NCBI RefSeq assembly: GCF_009604405.1
Contig: NZ_WEGK01000009.1
Location: 1-64,000, forward strand
Direction: 5' to 3'
Length of the DNA: 64,000 nt
From: Nocardia macrotermitis
GTDB taxonomy: Bacteria; Actinomycetota; Actinomycetes; Mycobacteriales; Mycobacteriaceae
Below are positions 15,626-24,585 of this stretch, piece after piece. The stretch's first letter is position 1. Each line of letters opens with the position of its first letter. The position numbers and the translations under genes were made by a program. The notes under the pieces were generated by a model. That model saw only the letters and a program-made list of their open reading frames with translations, was not told the DNA's origin and did not search any database.

Positions 15626-18574
15626 TCAGTCGGTCAGCGTCGCGAGGACTGCGTCGCTCAGCGGTTCGTAGGTTTCGGTGGCCGGATCGTGACGCCAGAC
15701 GGTGGGGCCGGATTTCAGGGCGAAGGTCGCCTGGATCGCGCGGGTCGACGGGCGATAGGTGGAGCTGCGGGGGATCTCGTCGACCAGGTAGACCAGGTCG
15801 GGGCGGCGGACCGGGTCCAGGGAGCGCAACGCCTCGGTGACGTCCTTGGGTTCGAGGCGGTGGCCCGCGCGCACGCTCACCCCGGCCACGGCCAGGGTGC
15901 GGCCCGGGGCGGCCGGGTAGCCGAACGCGACCTCCATGTCGACGGCGCTGATGTCGTTGAGCGCGTCCACGATCGGCTGGGTGTAGACCGGGCCGCGCGG
16001 GGTCTGGATGACGGTGTCGCGGCGATCCATCAGCCAGTAGTCGCCGTCGCTGTCGCGGCGGAACAGATTCTCCGTCGGCATCCACGCGTCGCCCGGGGCG
16101 AACACGCCACGCAGACCGCCCTGGGAGATGTCGACGGCCTCGGACGCCTTGCCGATCAGCAGGCCCACCTCGTTGTCCGCCGTGCGACGCGCGAAACCCT
16201 GTGCGTCCGTGCGGATCCGGCCGGTCGCGGAATCGTAGGCGATCAGCTCCACCCGCGCGGTGCCCGGCACCGGACGGCCCTTGCAGCCGAGTTTGGTCCC
16301 GGCCACATTGGCCAGCACCACATCGCCCTCGATCGAGGCGTAGAACTCCAACACCCGTGCGGGAGCGAACCTTTCGACGGTCCGCCGCCACAGACCCGCG
16401 GGCATGCCGGAGCCGATGAACAGCCGGATCGGGTGCGGGTGGCCGTTGGGGAAGGTGTCCGCGTCGAGAATGTCGCGCAACATCGTCCAGGTGTAGGTGA
16501 CGACGGTGACGCCGTAGCGGTGCACCTCCTCGACGAATCGGGCCGGGTCCAGCGAGCGGGCCAGCGCGATCCGGCTGCCGCCCGCCACCGCGCCGCCCAG
16601 GCTGACCAGCAGACCGGACGAATGATGCAGCGGCGCAAGGCAGTACACGGTGTCGCGGCGATCCAGGTCGGCCGCGGTCGCGGTGCCGAACGCGGACAGC
16701 GCCCAGCGGTGATTGGTGATGTACTTCAGCTCCAGTTTCGCGCCGGTGCCGGTGACCAGGACGAAGGCGAGCTCGCGTGCGAGGCCGGGGTCCGGGCGGT
16801 ACCAGCCGGGCAGTGCCACCTGGGCCGGATCGATCTGTTCGAGGTCGATCACGTCGGCGCCGGGCGGGATGGTCAGCCCCCGCGCGTCGCCACCGCCGAG
16901 CACCAGCACCCGGCCGACCGTCGCGGCGTCGCGCAGATTCTCCGGATCGGCGATGATCGTGTTCACGCCGGTCAACTCGACGGCCCGCGCGATCTCACTG
17001 CCCGGCGCGAGCAGCACCGCGACCGCGCCCAGGCGCGAGAGTGCGGCGACCGCGGCGAGTGCACTGGGCCGGGTCTCCATCAGCACCCCGACCCTGGCGG
17101 CCGGGCGCACGCCCGATGCGATCAGCCCGCGCACCACGTTGTCGATCCGGGCGGCGACCGCCTCGTTGGTGTGTACGCGATCGTCGAACAGGAACAGGTC
17201 TTTCAGCGGTGCGCGACGCGCCTGCTCGGTCAGCAAGCGCCCCAACGAGATCCGGGTGTGCGGCTGGATCATGCCCAGGCGGGTCAGCCGGGGCAGCGCG
17301 CGGGCGGCCTCACCGGTCAGCTCCACCGAACCGCGCAACGTGCTGTTCGCGATCGACCCCAGCGCACTACCCAGTCCGGCCCCGGCCTCGGCGAGCGTGC
17401 CCACGGTGTGCACGACCCGGGTCGCCGCCGAACGCTGCGGGTTCACCTCGACGTGCTCGGTCATCGGGGCGATCGCCTCGGGCAGTTCGCCCCGGCCGCC
17501 GAGCCAGTGCACCCAGTCCCGCACCAGCGGCCAGGTCCGGTTGGTGGCCGTGCTCCCGGCGACCAGACCGAAATGTCCCGCCAGCACCGACGCCTCGTAG
17601 ACCTCCGCGTTCGGCGCGGCGCGCACGATACCGCGCACGGCCGCGGGCTGGCCGATGTCGTCCACCTCGCCGACGAAGGCCAGGATCGGGCATTCGAGTT
17701 CGGCCAGGGAGACCGGACGGTCGCGAATCACGAAGCCGCCCACCATCATCCGGTTGTGCGCGACGAACTGCTTGAGCAGGTCCGCGGCGGCCGGGCCGGA
17801 ATAGCCCACCCAGCCGTCGTGTTCGAGGAAGCGGCGCTGACGTTCCTTGGGCAGCAACGCCTCCCGGTCGTGCAACTGCCGCAGGAAGTCCAGGCGGGAC
17901 TTGGCGGTCTTGACCGGATCGAGCATCTGGAAGCCCAGCCGGACCATCGAATCGGTGATCGGCAGCCGGGTCAGCACGTGATCGGCGACGAAATCCGCGA
18001 CCTCGGTCACCAGCCCCTGTGGTAGGCCGAAGGGTAGTCCGGCGACGATGTCGACCGGGCTGCCGAAGGTGACGATGCTGTCCACGCCCTTGCCGTAGCG
18101 GTAGGCGGCGGTCTGATAGGCGAACATGCCGCCCTGCGAGTAGCCCATCAGGTGCACGCCGCGACCGGTCAGTTCGTTGACCGTATCGATGGCGCTGTTC
18201 AGCGCGACGACGTGATCGGCCAGATCCCGCTGCCAACCACCCTCCTCGGTGGCCGGGGAGCCGAAATCCAGCACCCAGCAGTCGATTCCGGCGCGGTTCA
18301 GGATGCCGACCGCGCCGCCCTCGGCGTTCACGTCGTAGATGTCGGCGCTGACCATCAGCGGCGGGACCAGCAGGGCGACCGGGCGGTCCGCGTCGGGCGC
18401 GTTGTCGGGGAAGTAGTGCCGCAGCCGGTACATCCGTTTGCGTTCGGTGACCTCGTACGGCGAGGCCACCACGTCATGGGCCAGCCCGCCGAACCGGATC
18501 ACCTCCAGCCCGTTCTGCGCGGTGGCCACCAGCCGCCGCACCGATCCGATGACCGATCGCCCTGTCAACTTCAC
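15626..18574 (-). CDS. Fusion of an alpha/beta hydrolase (PhaC-like) and an acyl-CoA synthetase-like domain
   Basis: A 982-residue protein matching the layout of M. tuberculosis Rv1683. The N-terminal half is a polyhydroxyalkanoate-synthase-like hydrolase with the nucleophile elbow GYSQGG at residues 144-149. The C-terminal half has the ANL adenylation fold, but its motifs are eroded. The ATP-binding loop reads FVLVTGTGAKLE (about 600), the usual TGD aspartate is replaced in MPTENLFRR (about 835), and the catalytic Lys near the C-terminus is absent (PRSSTYRPSTRA, about 941). The family is annotated as bifunctional lipase and acyl-CoA synthase, so synthetase activity here is doubtful. Lipid or triacylglycerol turnover is the likely setting. 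Confidence 0.85.
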   Translation of the reverse strand: MKLTGRSVIGSVRRLVATAQNGLEVIRFGGLAHDVVASPYEVTERKRMYRLRHYFPDNAPDADRPVALLVPPLMVSADIYDVNAEGGAVGILNRAGIDCWVLDFGSPATEEGGWQRDLADHVVALNSAIDTVNELTGRGVHLMGYSQGGMFAYQTAAYRYGKGVDSIVTFGSPVDIVAGLPFGLPQGLVTEVADFVADHVLTRLPITDSMVRLGFQMLDPVKTAKSRLDFLRQLHDREALLPKERQRRFLEHDGWVGYSGPAAADLLKQFVAHNRMMVGGFVIRDRPVSLAELECPILAFVGEVDDIGQPAAVRGIVRAAPNAEVYEASVLAGHFGLVAGSTATNRTWPLVRDWVHWLGGRGELPEAIAPMTEHVEVNPQRSAATRVVHTVGTLAEAGAGLGSALGSIANSTLRGSVELTGEAARALPRLTRLGMIQPHTRISLGRLLTEQARRAPLKDLFLFDDRVHTNEAVAARIDNVVRGLIASGVRPAARVGVLMETRPSALAAVAALSRLGAVAVLLAPGSEIARAVELTGVNTIIADPENLRDAATVGRVLVLGGGDARGLTIPPGADVIDLEQIDPAQVALPGWYRPDPGLARELAFVLVTGTGAKLELKYITNHRWALSAFGTATAADLDRRDTVYCLAPLHHSSGLLVSLGGAVAGGSRIALARSLDPARFVEEVHRYGVTVVTYTWTMLRDILDADTFPNGHPHPIRLFIGSGMPAGLWRRTVERFAPARVLEFYASIEGDVVLANVAGTKLGCKGRPVPGTARVELIAYDSATGRIRTDAQGFARRTADNEVGLLIGKASEAVDISQGGLRGVFAPGDAWMPTENLFRRDSDGDYWLMDRRDTVIQTPRGPVYTQPIVDALNDISAVDMEVAFGYPAAPGRTLAVAGVSVRAGHRLEPKDVTEALRSLDPVRRPDLVYLVDEIPRSSTYRPSTRAIQATFALKSGPTVWRHDPATETYEPLSDAVLATLTD

Positions 18575-18840
18575 CGGTACACCCAGCCCTCACCCTTGTG
18601 CGCGGCACGCGGCTGTTCACCGCGACCCCTGACTTACGAGTCGAGCTTAGCCGGGTTTCCGTTACCGCTCCCGTACCTGGTCGCGCCGGGCCCGAACAAC
18701 GCCGACAGCAAGGTTTGCGGCGCGGCTTGCCGCCCGGACGCGTAGCGGGTGCGAGGAACGAGTGCCCGACACGGGGCCGGGCGGTGAGCCTCAGGGCGCC
18801 GCAAACCCGCCGGAGCGGAGCGGAGGCCGAAGATACAGCC
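18575..18840. repeat. Gene-free stretch holding copy 1 of a short dispersed repeat
   Basis: There is no gene in these 266 bases. At 18792-18833 lies a GC-rich element with core GCCGGAGCGGAGCGGAGGCC. A near-identical copy occurs at 42942-42983 inside the MFS transporter gene. Here it sits just after the stop codon of the DUF4239 gene. Confidence 0.6.
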
Positions 18841-19629
18841 TCAGCGGTTCATCACATTGTGGTACATCGACTCGACCGGGTCGGGGCTGACGCTGAGGTC
18901 GCCACGGAAGGGGTAGTCCAGGGCCGCGATGAGGAAGATCATGGTGCCCAGGAAGAAGGCGAACAGGCCGCCGAGCAGGAGGTGGGCGCCTCGGGTGGAG
19001 AGGCTGAACAAGCACAGCATGGCCAGGTTCACCAAGGCTCCCAGGACGATCACGCCCCACAGGACGTCGGGGAGGCCGCCCGCGGTGGCGTTGATGCGTT
19101 CGCGACGTTGATCGTCGAATTTGGCGAACTGTTCGATGGCGGCGGTGTGCACGATCTCCTGGGTGCGGGTCCGGGGCTCGAAGGCCAGCAGATGTTGCTG
19201 GAAGCGGCCGACGATCGCGGTGCCGCCGGGCGGGTCCTGCCCGGCGCGCAGATCCGGGAACGCGACGGTCAGCAGATTGTTCGTGTAATCGACCAGATCC
19301 TGTTGCAGCACAACGCGCTCCGGCTCCGGATAGGCCGACACCTCGCGGTACAGGGTGCCGACCGCGGCGGCCTCGCTGGAGACCAGATCCTGCGCGGAGT
19401 CGTAGGCCTGATAGGTCGCCGCGGCGACCAGGCCGAGCAGCAGGCCGTAGAAGACGCCGCCGACGGTGAGCACCATGGTGACCTGTTCGTTGCGGCCGGG
19501 TTCCGGGCCGAACACCTTCAGCACGAACGGTCGCAGCAGTGCGATGCCCGCGCAGGTGACCACCACCAGGGTGCCGGTGACGATCAGGAAGCCGAGCCAG
19601 ACGGGTAGGTCGTTGAGCCAGGCGAACAT
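18841..19629 (-). CDS. DUF4239 (bestrophin-like) membrane protein
   Basis: A 262-residue membrane protein with two hydrophobic segments at the N-terminus (about residues 10-35 and 50-75), a soluble helical middle and two more at about 200-220 and 230-248. This layout is typical of DUF4239 proteins, which are distantly likened to bestrophin channels; no function is established. The ATG at 19629 has GGGAG five bases upstream. It is divergent from the 2-MIB operon, and nothing in the protein links it to that pathway. Confidence 0.82.
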   Translation of the reverse strand: MFAWLNDLPVWLGFLIVTGTLVVVTCAGIALLRPFVLKVFGPEPGRNEQVTMVLTVGGVFYGLLLGLVAAATYQAYDSAQDLVSSEAAAVGTLYREVSAYPEPERVVLQQDLVDYTNNLLTVAFPDLRAGQDPPGGTAIVGRFQQHLLAFEPRTRTQEIVHTAAIEQFAKFDDQRRERINATAGGLPDVLWGVIVLGALVNLAMLCLFSLSTRGAHLLLGGLFAFFLGTMIFLIAALDYPFRGDLSVSPDPVESMYHNVMNR

Positions 19630-19987
19630 GTGAACTCCCAAGGCGTGCACGGTAATACGGGCTGACGGGGAGAGTGCGGCGAGTGCCGCGATCCACCGTA
19701 GCGACCGGTTCGGGCGCGCTCCGCGTGTCGGCCGGAATTCGATTCGGATTGGTCCGCCCGGCACACCGTTGCCACATCGTTACGGGTCGTTTGCTGGGTG
19801 GTCGTCTTACGCAATTCCGCCACGATCGCGCACACCCCGTGCCTATCATCGAACTGCTGGATCGCACTGTCGCGCTATTCAATTCGCTCGAGTGTCCGGT
19901 TTCTGCAGGCATCTGTCGCCTGCCGCATCTCCCTGTACGCATTCCGCCCCCCAATGTCGTGTGGCAATTCGAGGTGAGGACCGCAGC
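19630..19987 (+). promoter_or_regulatory. Upstream region of the 2-MIB encapsulin operon
   Basis: These 358 bases carry no gene and separate the DUF4239 gene from the encapsulin gene. They must hold the operon promoter, but I cannot assign -35 and -10 boxes with confidence. A 6-base inverted repeat, GCAGGC/GCCTGC with a 7-base loop at 19905-19923, lies 64 bases before the start codon. It could be an operator or a leader hairpin. GAGGTGAGGA directly precedes the ATG and fixes the start. Confidence 0.4.
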
Positions 19988-21394
19988 ATGACCATTGAAC
20001 TGCCGGTGAATACCGACAACCACGTCCGTAAAACCCTGTCCACCACAGCCGCTCACCAACTCGCGCACACCACCAAGTCCGAACCGCAGATGCAGGGCAT
20101 CAGCTCGCGCTGGCTGACCCGCGCCCTGCCCTGGGTGCAGGTGCACGGCGGCATCTACCGGGTCAACCGGCGTCTGACCCACACCGTCGGCAACGGCGAG
20201 GTGGAGTTCGTCATCGACGGCGGACACGCCCGCGTCATCCCGATGGAATTGCAGGAGCTGCCGCAACTGCGCGACGTCGAGGACGAGGACGTCCTGCGCG
20301 CGCTGGCGCAGCGTTTCGAACAGCGGGTGGTCGAACCCGGTACCGTCCTGGCCGAATTCGGCAATCCGATGGACCAGGTGCTGCTGATCGTGCACGGCAA
20401 ACTCAGCAAGATCGGCACCGGCGACTACGGCGAGACGACCAAGCTCGGCATGCTCGCCGACGGCGACTACTTCGGCGACGACATGCTCGTCGATCCCAAC
20501 GCCATCTGGCCGGTGACCGTCCGCAGCGCGACGCACACCACGCTGCTGAGCCTGCCGCGGACCGCCTTGGACCAGATCGTCGAGGAGATCCCCGCGCTGC
20601 GCGAGCAGCTCGAGCGGATCGCCACGATGCCCGCCAAGGCGCAGAACAAGCACGGCGAGGCGGAGATCGAGGTCTCCTCCGGGCACGCGGGCGAGCCGCT
20701 GTTGCAGGGTACGTTCGTGGACTACGACTCCTCGCCGCGGGAGTACGAATTGAGTTTGGCCCAAAGCGTGCTGCGCGTGCACTCGCGGGTCGCGGACCTG
20801 TTCAACGAGCCGCACAACCAGATCGAACAGCAGCTGCGGTTGACCATCGAGGCGCTGTACGAACGTCGCGAGAACGATCTGGTCAACAACCCGGACTTCG
20901 GCCTGCTGCACAACTGCGACCTCAAGCAGCGCATCTACACCGAGCACGGCGCGCCGACCCCGGACGACATGGACGAGCTGCTGAGCATGCGCCGCAGCAC
21001 GAAACTCTTTCTGGCACATCCGAAAGCGATCGCCGCGTTCGGGCGTGAGTGCAACAAGCGCGGGCTGTACCCGGACCCGGTGGAGATCAACGGGCATCGG
21101 GTGCCGTCGTGGCGCGGGGTGCCGATCTATCCGTGCGGCAAGATCCCGGTGAGCGAGAACCAGACCACCTCGATCCTGGCGATGCGCACCGGCGAGAAGG
21201 AGCAGGGCGTCATCGGGCTGCACCAGACCGGCATTCCCGACGAGTACGAGCCGAGCCTGAACGTCCGGTTCAAGGGCATCGACGATCAGTCCATCATCTC
21301 CTACCTGATCAGCTGTTACTACTCCGCGGCGGTCATGGTGCCGGACGCGCTGGGCATCCTGGACAACGTCCTGGTCGCCCGGCAGAGCGACTGA
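19988..21394 (+). CDS. Family 2B encapsulin shell protein with a cyclic-nucleotide-binding domain
   Basis: A 468-residue self-assembling HK97-fold shell protein. A cNMP-binding domain (about residues 98-212, with GDYFGDD and a following RSA) is inserted into the HK97 fold. The shell part resumes at about 228 (YDSSPREYELS) and runs to the C-terminus, with SENQTTSILAMRTGEKEQ and GLHQTG as recognisable blocks. Members include Streptomyces EshA. Family 2B shells are known to be encoded with terpene cyclases and to package 2-MIB synthase. Here the cyclase starts 14 bases downstream. Whether cAMP, cGMP or neither binds cannot be told from the sequence. Confidence 0.93.
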   Translation: MTIELPVNTDNHVRKTLSTTAAHQLAHTTKSEPQMQGISSRWLTRALPWVQVHGGIYRVNRRLTHTVGNGEVEFVIDGGHARVIPMELQELPQLRDVEDEDVLRALAQRFEQRVVEPGTVLAEFGNPMDQVLLIVHGKLSKIGTGDYGETTKLGMLADGDYFGDDMLVDPNAIWPVTVRSATHTTLLSLPRTALDQIVEEIPALREQLERIATMPAKAQNKHGEAEIEVSSGHAGEPLLQGTFVDYDSSPREYELSLAQSVLRVHSRVADLFNEPHNQIEQQLRLTIEALYERRENDLVNNPDFGLLHNCDLKQRIYTEHGAPTPDDMDELLSMRRSTKLFLAHPKAIAAFGRECNKRGLYPDPVEINGHRVPSWRGVPIYPCGKIPVSENQTTSILAMRTGEKEQGVIGLHQTGIPDEYEPSLNVRFKGIDDQSIISYLISCYYSAAVMVPDALGILDNVLVARQSD

Positions 21395-21408
21395 CGAAAG
21401 GCCCTGGC

Positions 21409-23001
21409 ATGTCGGTACTCTCCCGCGCCGCCGCACCCCCGGCCGTCTCGGAGACGGCCGCGGTGATCGCGGCGCTGCTCGGCAATCTCGACAACGCTCC
21501 CCCGGCCACCCTGACGTGGCCAGGGCAGTCCGAAACCGCACTCCCCCAACCCGATTCGGATCCGCTGACCGTCATGACCACGGGCGTCGTCCCGCTGCGC
21601 CTGCTCGGCCCGGCCGGGCTGGGCGCGGCGGGGCTGCTGCTCACGCCACCACCCGCGGACGAGGTGATCTCCGGCACCTCGGCCTCCGGTATCGGGGGCG
21701 AATCCACCGCCGCGGCAAGGGAATCGGCCGCTCGCCTGGATCCGGGAACGTCGGCGGGCAGCGGTATACCAGGCGCACGGTCACGTATCCCGTTGGGGCC
21801 CACCAGAATCGGGACCGTGTCGACCAGGGTCCACGCGTTGCGCGGCACCGGCCAGGTCGGTCCGGGATCGATCGTGCGGCCCGCCCGCGACGATCCACTA
21901 TCCGGATTTCCGGGCGGCGCAATGGATTCGGGTCTGTCCCGTATCTCGAGGAACGGGCCGGATGCCGCTCCCGAACACACGGCACCCCGGACCGAATCGG
22001 GACCGGAGGCGCAGTCGCCGATCCCGGCGCTGTACTGTCCCCCGCCGATCCGCGACGATCCCGCTCTCGCCGAGGCCGTCAACGAGGGAATCCTGTTGTG
22101 GGCCCAGTCGATCGGGCTCTACGAAGGTCGCTTGGACGACCTCCGCAAGGCCGATTTCGGACGACTCATCATGCTGGCCCATCCGGATTGCGACGACGCC
22201 GACCGCCTGCTGGCGGCCGCGAAATGCGCGGTCTCGGAATGGTCGGTCGACGACTACTACTGTGAGGAGGACGCGGCGAACACCGCGCCCGACGGCAGCC
22301 CCTCCAGCGCCGAGGCCGAACTCGGTCCGAAGCTGGAAATGGCTGCCGCGGTGATGGATCCGGTGCATCTCCCGGCGAGATATCAGGTGCGGTTGGAGCG
22401 GGCGTTGCAGGGTGATCCGATCCTGCGGGCCTTCCGCACCTCGTTCGAGCATCTCGCGCAGTTCGCCACACCGCAGCAGGCGGCTCGGCTGCGCACCGAG
22501 ATCGCCGGCTGGTTCATCGCGCTCACCGCCGAGGCCGGTTGGCGGGCCGCGCACCGGATGCCACCGGTGTGGGAGTACCTGGCCAACCGGCAGCCGCACA
22601 GTTTCCTGCCCTGTATGGCGCCGATCGACGCGGTCGGCGGATACGAACTCGGGGCGGCGGAGTACACCGATCCGCGGGTGCGGCGGGTGGTCACCACCGC
22701 CGCGCTGGCCGCGCAGATGGTCAACGACCTGTATTCGATGGCCCGCGAGGATCTGTCCAACGGCCGGGAGTTCAATCTGCCGACCGTGTACGCCGCCGAG
22801 CAGCAGTGCAGCCGCCGGGAGGCGATCCTGCACACCGCCGAGGTGCACGACGAACTGATGCATCGTTTCGAACGCGAGGCAGGCGTGCTCGCGGCGAACG
22901 GTTCACCGGAGCTGCACCGATTCCTGAGCGGGCTGTGGGCCTGGATGGGCGGTAACCGTGCCTGGCATGCGGCCAGCCGGCGCTACAACGACTTCACCTG
23001 A
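21409..23001 (+). CDS. 2-methylisoborneol synthase (class I terpene cyclase), probable encapsulin cargo
   Basis: Cyclises 2-methylgeranyl diphosphate to 2-methylisoborneol. The catalytic domain covers about residues 205-530 with the Mg-binding Asp-rich motif DDYYCEED (281-288) and the NSE triad NDLYSMARE (N439, S443, E447). Residues 1-204 are a long Pro/Gly/Ala/Ser-rich and probably disordered extension. In family 2B systems such an extension carries the signal that loads the cyclase into the shell. Within it, residues about 55-80 are unusually hydrophobic. GAAAGG precedes the ATG at 21409. The length of 530 exceeds the roughly 440 of many homologues because of the extension. Confidence 0.94.
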   Translation: MSVLSRAAAPPAVSETAAVIAALLGNLDNAPPATLTWPGQSETALPQPDSDPLTVMTTGVVPLRLLGPAGLGAAGLLLTPPPADEVISGTSASGIGGESTAAARESAARLDPGTSAGSGIPGARSRIPLGPTRIGTVSTRVHALRGTGQVGPGSIVRPARDDPLSGFPGGAMDSGLSRISRNGPDAAPEHTAPRTESGPEAQSPIPALYCPPPIRDDPALAEAVNEGILLWAQSIGLYEGRLDDLRKADFGRLIMLAHPDCDDADRLLAAAKCAVSEWSVDDYYCEEDAANTAPDGSPSSAEAELGPKLEMAAAVMDPVHLPARYQVRLERALQGDPILRAFRTSFEHLAQFATPQQAARLRTEIAGWFIALTAEAGWRAAHRMPPVWEYLANRQPHSFLPCMAPIDAVGGYELGAAEYTDPRVRRVVTTAALAAQMVNDLYSMAREDLSNGREFNLPTVYAAEQQCSRREAILHTAEVHDELMHRFEREAGVLAANGSPELHRFLSGLWAWMGGNRAWHAASRRYNDFT

Positions 23002-23101
23002 CCCACTCCGATCCACCGCTCCATCCCGATCCACCCGACGCCGCGCGATCGGCGCGATGAGTACTGCCCGCAGCACCAACGATCGAGAGGACTGATTCGT
23101 C

Positions 23102-23974
23102 ATGACCACGCTCGACCCCCAGACCGATGGCGTACTGCAAACCAGCTACCAGCGTTCGGTGGCGGCGTATTGGAACGACAATCCCAACGACGACCGCGTG
23201 AACGTCAAATTGGGCGAGGTCGACGGCCTCTATCACCATCACTACGGCATCGGCGAGCCGGATCTGTCGGTGCTGGAAGGTCCCGAGGACACCCGGCAGG
23301 ACCGGATCGTGCGCGAACTGCACCGGCTCGAAACCGCGCAGGCCGATCTGCTGCTGGACAATCTCGGCGACGTGCGGCCCGGGGACCGACTGATGGACGG
23401 CGGTTCGGGCCGCGGCGGCACCAGCATCATGGCCAATCAGCGGTTCGGCTGCCGAGTGGACGGGGTGACGATCTCCGAATACCAGGTCGGTTTCGCCAAC
23501 GAGCAGGCCCAGCAGCGCGGGGTTTCCGATCGGGTGCAGTTCCACTTCCGGAATATGCTCGACACCGGTTTCGAGGCGCGGTCCATGCGCGGGATCTGGA
23601 CCAACGAGACCGATATGTACGTCGAATTGCCGGATCTGTTCAGCGAATTCGCGCGGTTGCTCGAACCGGGCGGGCGCTACGTGTGCATCACCGGCTGCTC
23701 CAACGACGTGACCGGTGGTCGGTCGTCGGCGGTGAGCTGGATCGATGCGCACTACGGCTGCATGATCCATCCGCGCAGCGAATATTTCCGGGCGATGGCG
23801 GCGAACAATCTGGTGCCGATCGCGGTCACCGATCTGACCGCGGCCACCATTCCGTACTGGGAACTGCGCACCCACTCCGAACTGGCGACCGGGGTGGAGG
23901 AGCCGTTCCTGACCTCCTACAAGGAGGGCAGCTTCCAGTACCTGATGATCGCCGCCGATAAGGTGGGGCGGTGA
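23102..23974 (+). CDS. Geranyl diphosphate 2-C-methyltransferase
   Basis: SAM-dependent enzyme that methylates C2 of geranyl diphosphate, supplying the C11 substrate of 2-MIB synthase. The 290-residue protein has the family-specific segment VDGLYHHHYGIGEPD (40-54), SAM motif I LMDGGSGRGG (97-106) and the later ITGCSNDVTGG. It follows the cyclase after a 100-base gap with GAGAGGA upstream of the ATG. Its stop overlaps the GTG start of the isomerase gene. Confidence 0.95.
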   Translation: MTTLDPQTDGVLQTSYQRSVAAYWNDNPNDDRVNVKLGEVDGLYHHHYGIGEPDLSVLEGPEDTRQDRIVRELHRLETAQADLLLDNLGDVRPGDRLMDGGSGRGGTSIMANQRFGCRVDGVTISEYQVGFANEQAQQRGVSDRVQFHFRNMLDTGFEARSMRGIWTNETDMYVELPDLFSEFARLLEPGGRYVCITGCSNDVTGGRSSAVSWIDAHYGCMIHPRSEYFRAMAANNLVPIAVTDLTAATIPYWELRTHSELATGVEEPFLTSYKEGSFQYLMIAADKVGR

Positions 23975-24552
23975 CCGCCGCACCAGAAGACAGCGCCGGA
24001 GCGCCACCGATCGATCGTGAGGCCCTGCTCGTCGAGCTCGTGGACGAGCAGGGCCGGGCGCTCGGCTCGTGCCCGGTGGGGCTGGCGCACGCCGCGCCCG
24101 GACGGCTGCACCGGGCGTTCTCGGTGCAGTTGTTCGACGCGGCCGGGCGGATGCTGCTGCAACAGCGGGCCGGCGTGAAGACCCGTTTCCCGCTGCTGTG
24201 GGCCAACACCTGCTGTGGGCATCCCGCGCCCGGTGAGTCGATCACCGCGGCGGCGGCGGTGCGTCTGGGCGAGGAACTCGGGATCGCGACCGAGCTGACC
24301 GAGCTCGGGGTGTTCCGCTATCAGGCGGAGGATCCGGCCACCGGACGAGTCGAACACGAATGGGACCACGTCCTGGTGGGCCGTTTCGACGGCACTCCCC
24401 CGGACCCGGATCCCGCCGAGATCGCCGATCACGCCTGGCTGTACCCGGCCGATCTGCGCACCGCACTCGAATCCGAACCCACCCGCTTCACCCCGTGGTT
24501 GCCGGGCGTACTGGCAATCACCCACCCACCCGTCGGCAGCCTGCACGGCTGA
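23971..24552 (+). CDS. idi: Isopentenyl diphosphate isomerase, type 1
   Basis: Interconverts isopentenyl and dimethylallyl diphosphate, supplying the mix needed to make geranyl diphosphate. It is a 193-residue Nudix-fold enzyme with catalytic Cys82 in NTCCGHP and Glu130 in VEHEWDH, and the Nudix-like REEL region reduced to RLGEELGI. The GTG start at 23971 overlaps the methyltransferase stop (GTGA), so it is the fourth gene of the 2-MIB operon. No geranyl diphosphate synthase gene is in the window. Confidence 0.94.
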   Translation: MTAAPEDSAGAPPIDREALLVELVDEQGRALGSCPVGLAHAAPGRLHRAFSVQLFDAAGRMLLQQRAGVKTRFPLLWANTCCGHPAPGESITAAAAVRLGEELGIATELTELGVFRYQAEDPATGRVEHEWDHVLVGRFDGTPPDPDPAEIADHAWLYPADLRTALESEPTRFTPWLPGVLAITHPPVGSLHG

Positions 24553-24585
24553 CACCGGGCGGATTTCCAGGGACGAAGATCGGCA

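Noticed and set aside
18791..21541. 916-codon minus-strand frame across the DUF4239 and encapsulin region
   Set aside because: It is the antisense shadow of the encapsulin and of another frame of the DUF4239 gene; no recognisable domain or sensible start.
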